From contig CAVZJM010000006.1 in the NCBI GenBank assembly GCA_963775625.1, positions 124,001 through 188,000 on the forward strand: a stretch of 64,000 nt of DNA, in the 5' to 3' direction. Both the position numbers and the translations under genes were made by a program. Within the stretch, counting starts at the first letter, position 1. The number at the start of each line of letters is the position of its first letter. The notes under the pieces were generated by a model. It had not been told where the DNA came from. It did not search any database and saw nothing but the letters and a program-made list of their open reading frames with translations. This DNA is from JAIBJN01 sp963775625. GTDB taxonomy: Bacteria > Actinomycetota > Thermoleophilia > Gaiellales > Gaiellaceae. This document shows, one piece after another, positions 7,530-15,560 of this stretch.

Positions 7530-8540
7530 GTGTCCGATCCTCTCAGGCTCCCCGGCTTCGTGAACGCGCACAGCCACGCCTTCCAGCGCGCCCTGCGTGG
7601 AAAGGTCGAGGGCGGCGACTTCTGGGCCTGGCGGGAGTCCATGCTGGACGTGGCCCGGGGCCTGACCCCGGAACATGTCCGCGAGGACTACGCCGAGACC
7701 TACCGCGAGATGCGCGCCGCCGGCTACACGGCCGTCGGCGAGTTCCACTACGTCGGCTTCGCCGAGGCCGAGGCGGCCGTCGAGGCCGCGCGCGAGGCGG
7801 GCGTCGAGCTCGTCCTGCTCCTCGCCGCCTACGGCCGCGGCGGGCTCGATCGCTTCCGGCAGGCCTCGGTCGCCGACTACCTGCGCCAGGTGGAGGCCAT
7901 CCGCGACGCGGGCGCTCGCGTCGGCCTCGCCCCCCACTCCGTCCGGGCCTGCCCCCGCGAATGGCTGGAGGAGATCGGCGCCTACGCCGAGCGCGAGAGC
8001 CTCGTCCTGCACGTCCACGCCGACGAGCAGCCGCGCGAGATCGAGGAGTGCCTGGCCGAGCACGGCCTCCGGCCGGTCGAGCTCCTCGCCGAGACCGGCT
8101 GCCTCGGGCCGCGGACGACCGTCGTCCACGCGACCCATGCCGATGCGCAGGAGCTCGGCCTGCTCGCCGAGCACGGCGCGCGCGTTTGCATCTGCCCAAC
8201 GACCGAGGCAAACCTCGGCGACGGGTTCCCGCCGCTCGCGGGCCTCCTGGAGCGCGACATTCCGCTCTGCATCGGCTCGGACTCCAACGTCCGCATCGAC
8301 CCGCTCGAGGAGCTGCGCGAGCTCGAGGGGACGGCACGGCGGCAGACGCTCCGCCGCAACGTGATCCCGGTGGAGGAGCTCCTGACGATCGGCAGCTCGT
8401 CCGGCGCAACCGCGCTCGGGCTCGAAGGGTGGCCCGACATCGGCGTCGACCTCGGACACCGGTCACTCCTGGGAATCGAGCGGGCGGACGTGCCGGGCGC
8501 GCTCGTGCACGGTTGCGGCGCGGACGTCTTCTCGACCTAG
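7530..8540 (+). CDS. hutF: Formimidoylglutamate deiminase-like amidohydrolase
   Basis: A 336-residue amidohydrolase close to HutF, which deiminates N-formimidoyl-L-glutamate in histidine degradation. Visible metal and active-site motifs are NAHSHAFQ (residues 12-19), EFHYVGF, HVHADEQ, VVHATH and GSDSNVRID. HutF enzymes are usually about 450 residues; this one lacks most of the N-terminal beta-sandwich half and starts almost directly at the first HxH strand. The GTG start sits 7 nt after a TAACGT -10 and there is no room upstream for a longer N-terminus, because pgsA starts at 7501. No other hut gene is in the window, so substrate is inferred. Confidence 0.75.
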   Translation: MSDPLRLPGFVNAHSHAFQRALRGKVEGGDFWAWRESMLDVARGLTPEHVREDYAETYREMRAAGYTAVGEFHYVGFAEAEAAVEAAREAGVELVLLLAAYGRGGLDRFRQASVADYLRQVEAIRDAGARVGLAPHSVRACPREWLEEIGAYAERESLVLHVHADEQPREIEECLAEHGLRPVELLAETGCLGPRTTVVHATHADAQELGLLAEHGARVCICPTTEANLGDGFPPLAGLLERDIPLCIGSDSNVRIDPLEELRELEGTARRQTLRRNVIPVEELLTIGSSSGATALGLEGWPDIGVDLGHRSLLGIERADVPGALVHGCGADVFST

Positions 8541-8543
8541 CGC

Positions 8544-9362
8544 CTAGCCCTTCGCCAGCTCCTTCGAGCGCACCATCGCCGCCTGGATGGCGTTGAGGAA
8601 CGCGGCGCGCACTCCGGCTTGCTCGAGCTCGCGGATGGCCGCGATCGTCGTCCCGCCCGGCGAGGTGACGGCCTCACGCAGCTCCACCGGGTGAATCTTC
8701 TCGTCCCTGAGCATCTTGGCCGTGCCGAGCATCGTCTGGACGACGAGGTCGGTCGAGATCTCGCGCGAGAGCCCCAACAGGATCCCGGCCTCGATCATCG
8801 ACTCGGCGAGCAGCGCGAAATAGGCGGGGCCCGAGCCGGAGACGGCCGTGACCGCGTCCATGTACGACTCGTCCACCCGCACGGCCCGCCCGACGCTCGA
8901 CAGGATTTCCTCCGCGCGGCTCATGTGCTCCTCTCCAGCGTGGGCGCCGGCGGCGATGCCGGCCATGCCCTCGTGGACCATCATGGGCGTGTTCGGCATC
9001 GCCCGGACGACGGGGACGCCGTCACGCAGGTGCTCCTCGATGAGGGCGGTCGGGATCGCGGCGGCGATGGAGAGAACCGTCTGCTCCGAGGTGACGGCGC
9101 CGGCGATCTCCCCGAGCAGCCCTTCGATGTCCTGCGGCTTCACTCCGATGACGACGATGCCTGCCCCCTGCACCGCTTCCACGTTGTCGCGCGTCGCCCT
9201 GATTCCGTGACGCTCGGCGAGCTCCTGGAGACGCTCCTCGTGCCGGGCGGTGCAGACGATCTCGCCCGCCTGCCGCCACCCGGAGGAGATCACTCCGGCA
9301 ATCAGCGCCTCGCCGGCCTTGCCGGCACCGAGCACGGCAAGTGTCCGCCCAGCGTCTGCCAT
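8544..9362 (-). CDS. proC: Pyrroline-5-carboxylate reductase
   Basis: A 272-residue cytosolic enzyme that reduces pyrroline-5-carboxylate to proline with NAD(P)H. The Rossmann motif GAGKAGEALIAG is at residues 12-23, RAMPNTPMMV and the C-terminal signature (VSGSGPAYFALL and TSPGGTT) are complete. Length is normal. It converges on hutF with 3 bp between stops. ATG start at 9362. Confidence 0.95.
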   Translation of the reverse strand: MADAGRTLAVLGAGKAGEALIAGVISSGWRQAGEIVCTARHEERLQELAERHGIRATRDNVEAVQGAGIVVIGVKPQDIEGLLGEIAGAVTSEQTVLSIAAAIPTALIEEHLRDGVPVVRAMPNTPMMVHEGMAGIAAGAHAGEEHMSRAEEILSSVGRAVRVDESYMDAVTAVSGSGPAYFALLAESMIEAGILLGLSREISTDLVVQTMLGTAKMLRDEKIHPVELREAVTSPGGTTIAAIRELEQAGVRAAFLNAIQAAMVRSKELAKG

Positions 9363-9389
9363 CAGCGAACCTTAGCGCGCTCCCGGGCG

Positions 9390-9803
9390 CTACATCGTGG
9401 CTTCGACGCCCTTGAGCCGGTCGATCGACTGGTCGTACCGATAGCGATCGTAACCGCGCCCGCCCTTGACGTGGTCGTGCTTACCGTCACGGGCCCAGAG
9501 CCAGTCGTCGCCCCCGTCTCCCTGGAGGACATCCGCGCCGCTGTCGCCCTGGAGGCGGTCGTTTCCGCCACCGCCGCGGATGATGTCCTTCCCCGAGTTC
9601 CCGCCGATGGTGTCGTCTCCGCCGCGGCCGCAGATGACGTCGTTGCCCGGCGTTCCGCCCAGGAGGTCGGGGCCCGAGGTGCCCACGATCGTGCACGGCT
9701 TCTCGAGGGTCGGGGTGTGCCCGGCGGCCAGGTAGGGCTGCACGGCGACGGCGACGGCGAAGCCGAAGAACGCGAGGCCGAGAACGAGGACGCGGACACG
9801 CAT
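9390..9803 (-). CDS. Small secreted RTX calcium-binding protein
   Basis: A 137-residue protein with a signal peptide (residues 1-27: MRVRVLVLGLAFFGFAVAVA) and then five or six glycine/aspartate-rich nonapeptide repeats of the hemolysin type (such as GGRGDD-like GRGGDDTIGG, GGGGNDRLQG, GDGGDDWL). Such repeats fold into a calcium-bound beta-roll outside the cell. The ATG at 9803 is preceded by GGGAGGA 2 nt away, which decides the start over a longer open frame. No catalytic domain is attached; the role is unknown. A diverged copy of the dispersed repeat lies upstream. Confidence 0.8.
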   Translation of the reverse strand: MRVRVLVLGLAFFGFAVAVAVQPYLAAGHTPTLEKPCTIVGTSGPDLLGGTPGNDVICGRGGDDTIGGNSGKDIIRGGGGNDRLQGDSGADVLQGDGGDDWLWARDGKHDHVKGGRGYDRYRYDQSIDRLKGVEATM

Positions 9804-9886
9804 GGTCCTCCCGTATCGACCGTTGCGCCGAACGTCACGATCCCTCGCGCGAGCGACGAGGGATTGGCGGGACGTCGCTCGTCGCC

Positions 9887-9964
9887 GGGGTGCGATGGTC
9901 GTTCCGAGACAAGGACGCAGGGAGCGCTCGTAGCCAAGGCTACGGGCGCGACTGAGGACGCCGC
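9887..9964 (+). repeat. Dispersed repeat, diverged copy A
   Basis: Shares the core of the ~167 bp repeat seen at 27570-27737 and 29593-29759: a GTGCGATG box, GGACGCAGGG, the hairpin GTAGCC-AA-GGCTAC (9930-9943) and the flank GAGGACGCCGC. It lies between the lytic transglycosylase stop and the RTX start. The outer parts of the repeat have diverged, so the limits are approximate. Confidence 0.7.
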
Positions 9965-10024
9965 TCTCGGGGCGAACAGCGCGGCCCGGCGGCACAGACT
10001 ACGTTCCGGCGATCCCTCCTCGGC

Positions 10025-10936
10025 TCAGAAACGCTTCCGAAGCGCGAGAACCGTGCGGACGTACACGCGCGTCTCGGGGTAGAGGCCGTGCCGACGGACC
10101 GCCGCGGGGCCTTGGTAGTAGGCCGCGAGCGCCAGTCGTCGGCTCCCTCCGAACTCCCGCAGGAGATGGCGGAGATAGAGGACCCCGACCCTGATGTTCC
10201 CCCGGGCCGTCCGCCGGACGTCGTGCCCGAGCAGAACGTCCTCGACGAAGCGCCAGGTGGCCGGGATCACCTGCATCACGCCCCACGCTCCGGCGTGCGA
10301 CCTGACGTTCCACTGGAACCCCGACTCCATCCAGGCAACTGCGCGCGCAAGGCGAGGCCTGACGCCGTAGCGCCGGGCCAAGTGGCCGAGCATCCGCTCC
10401 ACCTTGGCCGGGCTCGCCCCGCGCGAGCGTGGATGGCGGGCGCCCCGCGAGCCCTGGGCTTTGCCCCTGAGCGCGTGCCGGGTGGCCGGGCCGACGATCC
10501 CGTCCGCCGAGAGACCCCGTCTGCTCTGGAAGCGCCGCACGGCCCCGTGCGTGTTCGGGCCGAAGATCCCGTCGATCCCGCGAACGCCGGCTTCGCGCCG
10601 CGCGAGCATGAACTGGAGGACGGAGACGTCCCAGCCGACCATCCCCCGCCTGATCGGGCGGCGCCCAAAGAGAGGCCGCCCGAGCCGACCCATCCGCGCG
10701 CGGGTGCGAGGGCCGACGACGCCGTCGACCTGCAGCCCGTGTCGGCGCTGGAACGTCCGCACCGCACGGCTCGTCTGCGGCCCGCGGATGCCGTCGATCG
10801 GCCCGCGGTAGACCCCGTGCGAACGCAACGCGACCTGGGCCCCCGCGATGTGGGGCGCCAGCACCCCCTGGGCGGGCGCGGCAGCGGTCAGAGCGACCAG
10901 GACGGATGCGAACGCGACGTACCTTCCGGTTCGCAT
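10025..10936 (-). CDS. Secreted lytic transglycosylase with two peptidoglycan-binding domains
   Basis: A 303-residue exported protein: signal peptide (1-24), two PG_binding_1 domains (about 30-82 and 100-155, each with the DGIxGPxT...FQ signature), a basic linker, and a C-terminal SLT (transglycosylase) domain (about 182-300). The catalytic ES pair is in WMESGFQWN, followed by GVMQVIP and AAYYQGP, so it should cleave glycan strands between MurNAc and GlcNAc. ATG start with AAGGA 6 nt upstream. The leader (10937-11216) is GC-rich with strong hairpin potential. Confidence 0.9.
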   Translation of the reverse strand: MRTGRYVAFASVLVALTAAAPAQGVLAPHIAGAQVALRSHGVYRGPIDGIRGPQTSRAVRTFQRRHGLQVDGVVGPRTRARMGRLGRPLFGRRPIRRGMVGWDVSVLQFMLARREAGVRGIDGIFGPNTHGAVRRFQSRRGLSADGIVGPATRHALRGKAQGSRGARHPRSRGASPAKVERMLGHLARRYGVRPRLARAVAWMESGFQWNVRSHAGAWGVMQVIPATWRFVEDVLLGHDVRRTARGNIRVGVLYLRHLLREFGGSRRLALAAYYQGPAAVRRHGLYPETRVYVRTVLALRKRF

Positions 10937-11216
10937 GCGGGGTCCTTGGCTCCGCCTGCGGCTTTTCCTGCCCGCCAGGGAATCGGGTGGGCGGGCCCTA
11001 CCCCCTTGGCCTAGGGAGGCCCGCTCACCCTGGAGGACGCGGCCAGAAGGCTGCGTCCCGGCGACACACGACCTGCGGCCTAGTCGCGCGTCGCCCTGAG
11101 CAGGATAACGATCGGCCCTGCCGGCGCAAGCTCGGGTGTAAGCGGCTTGTAAGGATTCCCGTGCCCCCGGCCCCGAGCCTTATGCCCGGAGCGTAGGCCG
11201 GAGAGGCAGGCACTGT
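10937..11216 (-). other. Long GC-rich leader/intergenic region
   Basis: No gene is supported. On the minus strand a long stem can form between GGGTGAGCGGGCC and GGCCCGCCCACCC (about 10986-11030), upstream of the transglycosylase start. Cell-wall hydrolase genes of actinobacteria often carry c-di-AMP riboswitches, but I could not find the conserved core of that class here. Confidence 0.3.
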
Positions 11217-11241
11217 GAAAAGCCCCGCTCGGACGGGGCTC
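11217..11241 (-). terminator. Intrinsic terminator of tRNA-Pro
   Basis: On the minus strand AGCCCCG-TCCGAG-CGGGGCT forms a 7-bp GC stem with a 6-nt loop followed by TTTT, 9 bp after the tRNA 3' end. Confidence 0.85.
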
Positions 11242-11249
11242 TTCGTTGA

Positions 11250-11324
11250 TCGGGGCGCCCGGATTTGAACCGGGGACCTCTTGTCCCCCAGACAAGCGCG
11301 CTAACCAGGCTGCGCCACGCCCCG
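11250..11324 (-). tRNA. tRNA-Pro (anticodon GGG)
   Basis: A full cloverleaf is visible on the minus strand: acceptor CGGGGCG/CGCCCCG (7 bp), D arm GCGC-AGCCTGGTTA-GCGC, anticodon stem CTTGT/ACAAG with loop CTGGGGG (anticodon GGG, decoding CCC and CCU), T arm CCCGG-TTCAAAT-CCGGG and discriminator A. The CCA end is not encoded. It is 75 nt and followed by an intrinsic terminator. Confidence 0.97.
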
Positions 11325-11532
11325 CGACTGGGCTCATCCTAGCGCCGCTTCGCAACCGGTGACAGCGCCCTCGCCGGCGCGCCCCCTCGCGGGGGACCCG
11401 TTCGGCTGCGGGGCACCCGCCCATGTCCCCGCTCGCCCCTCCTCGCGACCCCTGTGGGGCACCCCCGGGGCGGGCGCGAGTTGCCTGGCGCTTCCCGGTT
11501 CGGCAGAATCCACCGGTCCAGGAAAACGACGA

Positions 11533-12372
11533 GTGCGGACCTACACGATCACAGAGGCTGCGGAGCTGACGGGCCTGAGCCGGAAGGCGATCGCCCGGCG
11601 CGTCGAGCGCGGGTCCCTGCGATCGGTCGTCCGCAACGGCCGGCGCCGCATTCCTCGCTCCGAGCTCGCCCGCTCCGGGCTGCTCGACGAAGGCGACCAG
11701 CGGCCCCTGGAGGACGACCCCGGTGCCCCGTTCCTTCCCCGCCCCGCATCGTCCGGGGCGCTCGCCGAGACGGGCTCCACCGAGGACATGCTGACAACGC
11801 TCTTCCGCGAGGTTCTCGACCGCTTCGAGCGCCAGTCCCAGGAGATCGCGCAGTACCGCGCGCTCACGGTGCAGGCCGAGAGCCTCCGCCTCACGAACGA
11901 GCTCGCCGATCTCCGCGTCCGGCTGGCCGAGCTGGAGCGCCAGCCGCCGCAACCCGAGGCGGCCTCCCAGGAGGCAGCTCAGCACGCGGCGCAGCAGCAG
12001 GCGGCCGCAAGCGACCTCGGCCGGCGTGTCAGCGAGCTGACGAAGCAGGTCGAGGAGCTCTCGAACCGCGAGATCCGGCTTCCGCCTCAGGCGGCCACGC
12101 CTGCGGCGCCCCGTACGGCGGTGCCGATGCCCCCGGCTCAGCCGCGGGCCGCCGCGCCGCCTCAACCTCCGCGCCAGCCGGCGCCGCCCCGCACGTTCAG
12201 GCTCTCGCGGACGAAGCGGTTCGCGCTCGAGGCAGCGTTCATCGTCGCGGTCGCCGTGATCGTCTGGCAGGCGGAGCTTCCCACGCCTGCGATCGCAGTC
12301 GCGATGGCGCTCGCGTGGACGCTGGTGGCGATCGTCGAGTGGGTCTCGTCCGAGCGACCGCCGAGAACCTGA
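11533..12372 (+). CDS. Membrane-anchored HTH (MerR/excisionase-like) protein
   Basis: A 279-residue protein. Residues 3-45 form a MerR/excisionase-type helix-turn-helix (TITEAAELTGLSRKAIARRV, then GSLRSVVRNGRRRIPRSEL). Residues about 85-175 are a coiled coil rich in Glu, Arg and Leu, followed by a long Pro/Ala-rich linker (180-225). Two hydrophobic helices at the C-terminus (about 233-250 and 252-270) anchor it in the membrane, so DNA-binding and membrane ends sit at opposite termini. GTG start at 11533 with AGGA about 10 nt upstream. The target is unknown and no sensor domain is visible. Confidence 0.7.
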   Translation: MRTYTITEAAELTGLSRKAIARRVERGSLRSVVRNGRRRIPRSELARSGLLDEGDQRPLEDDPGAPFLPRPASSGALAETGSTEDMLTTLFREVLDRFERQSQEIAQYRALTVQAESLRLTNELADLRVRLAELERQPPQPEAASQEAAQHAAQQQAAASDLGRRVSELTKQVEELSNREIRLPPQAATPAAPRTAVPMPPAQPRAAAPPQPPRQPAPPRTFRLSRTKRFALEAAFIVAVAVIVWQAELPTPAIAVAMALAWTLVAIVEWVSSERPPRT

Positions 12373-12410
12373 CCGTAAATGACGACTCGGCGCCGTGCTC
12401 TTGACGAGCT

Positions 12411-12710
12411 CTAGCTTTCCAGCCGCCGGTAGAGCCGGTCGACGAGCTCGGGCATCTGCTCGAGCCGGGCAGTGATCGTTCGGATGCGGTACTCCTGGAA
12501 GTGCGCGGGCTCCACCTTCAACGCCTTCGCCAGGGTTTCGATCACCTCGTTCGAGGGCACCGGCCGGTTCCCGTGCACGAGGTGGTTGAGGTAACCGGCC
12601 GACAGGTCGGTCTTCGCCGCCAGGCCGCGGTACGTGACCCCTCGCTCGGCCATGAGCGACTGAACCGTCTCGCCGAAGGGCTCGGTCGAGAAACGGCGTT
12701 TCCTCGCCAT
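12411..12710 (-). CDS. Small XRE-type HTH regulator
   Basis: A 99-residue protein with an XRE/Cro helix-turn-helix at about residues 12-68 (SLMAERGVTYRGLAAKTDLS, then AGYLNHLVHGNRPVPSNEVI) and a short C-terminal helix. The ATG at 12710 shares one base with the TGA of proS (TGATG), so it is coupled to the end of the rpsB-proS cluster. Function unknown; probably a DNA-binding regulator. Confidence 0.8.
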   Translation of the reverse strand: MARKRRFSTEPFGETVQSLMAERGVTYRGLAAKTDLSAGYLNHLVHGNRPVPSNEVIETLAKALKVEPAHFQEYRIRTITARLEQMPELVDRLYRRLES

Positions 12711-14397
12711 CAGAGGACCTCCTTCACGTGGTCGACGAGGGACTCGACGGCGATGCGCTGCTCCTCCCGGTCGGAGCCGACGGAGCACGTCCGCGCTCCC
12801 GTCCTCGAGGGTCTTCTTGCCGATCGTGACGCGGACGGGGCAGCCGAGCAGGTCCGCGTCGGCGAACTTCTCTCCCGGGCGCAGGTCGCGGTCGTCCAGG
12901 AGCACCTGCAAGCCTCCGGACTCGAGGTCGCCGGCTGCGCGCTCGGCGATCTCCACGGCCTCCGCCCCGGCCGCGCCGATGGAGACGACCTCGACGTCGT
13001 ACGGCGCGAGTGAGCGCGGCCACGAGATTCCGTGCTCGTCGTGCCCCTGCTCGACCGCGGCCGCCATGATCCGCCCCGGCCCGATGCCGTAGCTGCCCAT
13101 GAAGAGCTGCCGCTCCGTGCCGTCCTCGTCCACGAACGTCGCGTCGAACGGCTCGGAGTAGCGCGTCTCGAGCTTGAAGATGTGCCCGACCTCGAGCGCG
13201 GTCTGGAACTAAGGCGGCCACCGCACTCAAGACAGGCGTCGGCCTCCCGTCGTCTGGCGGAGGTCCGCGAAGCGCGCTTCGAAGTCGCGGCCGTGTTCGA
13301 CCCCACGGAGGTGCCGGCCGGTCCGATTCGCGCCGGTGACGAACTGACCCTCTCGCAAGGTTTCGTCCGCGACGATCTCCCCGGTGAAGCCGACCGGCCC
13401 GATCGAGCCCGGCTCGGCGCCGAACGCCTCCCGGATCTCGTCCTCGGTGGCGGGCCGAAACCCGCTGCCCGGAGCGCCGCGGCCAGCTTCGCCTCCTCGA
13501 GTCGGTCGTCGCCCCTAACGAGCCCGAGCACGAGCGTCCCGTCCAGCTTCACGACCGGCATTGCCTTCGAGGTGGCGGCCGTGTCGACGCCGAGGAGGTC
13601 GGCAAGGGCCTCGATCGTGCTCACGCCAGGCGTCTCGACTTCCGCGGGGGCGCCCAGCTTCTCCGGAAACTCCGGCGCGGCGCGGGCACCCCGTGCGCGA
13701 CCTCGAGGTCGGCGGCGTAGTCGCCGTTCTCGCACGTCACGAGCGTGTTCTCTCCGGAGCCCGACGGAGCGAGGAAGTCGACCGAGGCGCTCCCGCCCAT
13801 CATCCCCGACTCCGCCCGCACGGCGTAGTACTCGAGCCCGCAACGCTCGAAGATGCAGTGGTAGGCGCCCTCCTGCGCTCGGAAGCTCCGCTCGAGGCCC
13901 TCCTCGTCACGGTCGAAGGAGTAGGCGTCCTTCATGACGAACTCGCGCACGCGGATGAGTCCGGCGCGTGGGCGGGGCTCGTCCCGGACCTTCGTCTGGA
14001 AGTGGTAGAGGATCTGCGGCAGCTGGCGGTAGGAGGCGATCTCGCGCGCGTGGTAGGTGACCGTCTCCTCGTGCGTCATGGCCAGCACGAACGGCCTGCC
14101 CATTCGATCCTCGGTCTTCCAGAGCTCGGGAATCGCATAGCGCCCGCTCGTCTCCCACAGCTCGGCCGGCGTGACGACCGGCATGAACATCTCCTGGCCG
14201 CCGATGGCGTTCATCTCCTCCCGGATGATCTGCACCGCCTTCTCGTGCACGCGCCACCCGAGCGGCAGGAACGACCAGAGACCCGCGCTCACCTGGCGGA
14301 TGAAGCCGCCGCGGACGAGCAGGCGGTGGCTCGCCGCCTCGGCATCGCCCGGGTCTTCCCGGAGCGTCGGGATGAAGAGCTCGGACGCCTTCGCCAT
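12710..14397 (-). pseudogene. proS: Prolyl-tRNA synthetase, disrupted by at least five frameshifts
   Basis: All parts of a bacterial class II ProRS can be read in order but in changing frames: the catalytic core from MAKASELFIPTLRED (start 14397) to CENGDYAADLEVAHGVP, the editing (YbaK-like) insertion with MPVVKLDGTLVLGLVRGDDR and the EIREAFGAEPGSIGPVG part, motif 3 region MGSYGIGPGRIMAAAVEQ and the anticodon-binding domain ending SLVDHVKEVL. Frame changes fall near 13684, 13470, 13247, 13210 and 12785. The position after ispG is the expected one, and both junctions (TGATG with ispG and with the HTH gene) are intact. This is either a decaying copy or, more likely, a patch of sequence errors. 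Confidence 0.85.
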
Positions 14398-15527
14398 CAG
14401 CTGGGGCGCTGCGCGGCCTCGGCCATCATCAGGGCCGCCGGCTTGGCCAGCTTGAGCCGCTTCGGCCGCACCATGCCGTCTTCGATCCACGTGTCGATCT
14501 CACGGAAGAGCTCGTCGACGAGCAGGTCGGACTCGACTTTCCGCAGGACGCGCCCGTGCGCGTAGATGAAGCCCGTCTCGCGTCCGCCGGCCACGCCGAA
14601 GTCGGCGTCGCCCGCCTCGCCGGGGCCGTTGACGGCGCACCCCATGACCGCGACCTCGAATGCCTGCGGATAGTCGCGCAGGCGCTCCTCGACGGACTCG
14701 GCCAGGTTCCACACGCCGACGTTGTCGCGCCCGCACGACGGGCAGGCGATCATGATCGGCCCCCGCTCGCGGAGCCCCAGCGCCTTCAGAATCTCCCAGG
14801 CGACCTTGACCTCCTCGACGGGATCGGCGGTCAGCGAGATCCGGATCGTGTCCCCGATCCCGTCCATGAGCAAGCTGCCGACGCCGATCGCGCTCTTGAT
14901 CGAGCCCGACGCCGGCGTGCCGGCCTCCGTGACGCCCAGGTGGAGCGGGTACGGGACGCGGTCGGCGAGCATCCGGTAGGCCCGGATCATCGTCGGCACC
15001 GAGCTCGACTTCACGGAGATCTTGAAGTTGTGGTAGTCCATCCCCTCGAGCAGCCGCACCTGCTCCAAGGCCTCCTCGACGAGCGCCTCTGCCGTGTCCT
15101 CTTGCGCTAGCTCGACGAGATGCTTGGGCAGGGATCCAGAGTTGGCGCCGATCCGCATCGGGATCCCGCGCGTCCTGGCGGCCCGCACGACCTCGGCCAC
15201 CCTGTCGGGGCCGCCGATGTTGCCAGGGTTGATGCGCACCGCGGCCACCCCGGCGTCCACCGCCTTGAGCGCAAGCGAGGCGTTGAAGTGGATGTCCGCG
15301 ATCACCGGGATCGGCGAGAGGTAGACCAGCTTCGCCAGCGCGTCCGCATCCTCGTTCTTCGGCACGGCGACCCGGACGAGCTCGCAGCCGGCGGAGACGA
15401 GCTCGCCGATCTGGGCCATGGTCGCGTCGACGTCGTGCGTCTTCGTGAGCGTCATCGACTGCACGACGACGGGCGCGCCACCGCCGATCGGGACGTTGCC
15501 GACCATGATCTGCCGCTCGCTCGCCAT
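14397..15527 (-). CDS. ispG: 4-hydroxy-3-methylbut-2-en-1-yl diphosphate synthase
   Basis: A 376-residue iron-sulfur enzyme of the MEP isoprenoid pathway that converts MEcPP to HMBPP. The N-terminal TIM-barrel has VQSMTLTKTHDVDAT and ADIHFNASLAL; the C-terminal [4Fe-4S] cysteines are in ACPSCGRD and MGCAVNGPGEAG. It lies between rseP and proS in the same operon as dxr, two enzymes of the same pathway, and its TGA overlaps the proS ATG by one base. Confidence 0.96.
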   Translation of the reverse strand: MASERQIMVGNVPIGGGAPVVVQSMTLTKTHDVDATMAQIGELVSAGCELVRVAVPKNEDADALAKLVYLSPIPVIADIHFNASLALKAVDAGVAAVRINPGNIGGPDRVAEVVRAARTRGIPMRIGANSGSLPKHLVELAQEDTAEALVEEALEQVRLLEGMDYHNFKISVKSSSVPTMIRAYRMLADRVPYPLHLGVTEAGTPASGSIKSAIGVGSLLMDGIGDTIRISLTADPVEEVKVAWEILKALGLRERGPIMIACPSCGRDNVGVWNLAESVEERLRDYPQAFEVAVMGCAVNGPGEAGDADFGVAGGRETGFIYAHGRVLRKVESDLLVDELFREIDTWIEDGMVRPKRLKLAKPAALMMAEAAQRPS

Positions 15528-15560
15528 CGGCCGGAAGTCTAACGGCCCGCCGTTGTCTCT

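Noticed and set aside
10937..11100. Possible c-di-AMP (ydaO) riboswitch before the lytic transglycosylase
   Set aside because: The region folds strongly and the gene type fits, but the conserved core sequences of the class are not recognisable. A covariance-model search (RF00379) would decide.
12411..13133. HTH gene as a long fusion with ProRS-like N-terminus
   Set aside because: The N-terminal part is the frame-disrupted proS; the HTH gene has its own ATG at 12710 with a TGATG junction.
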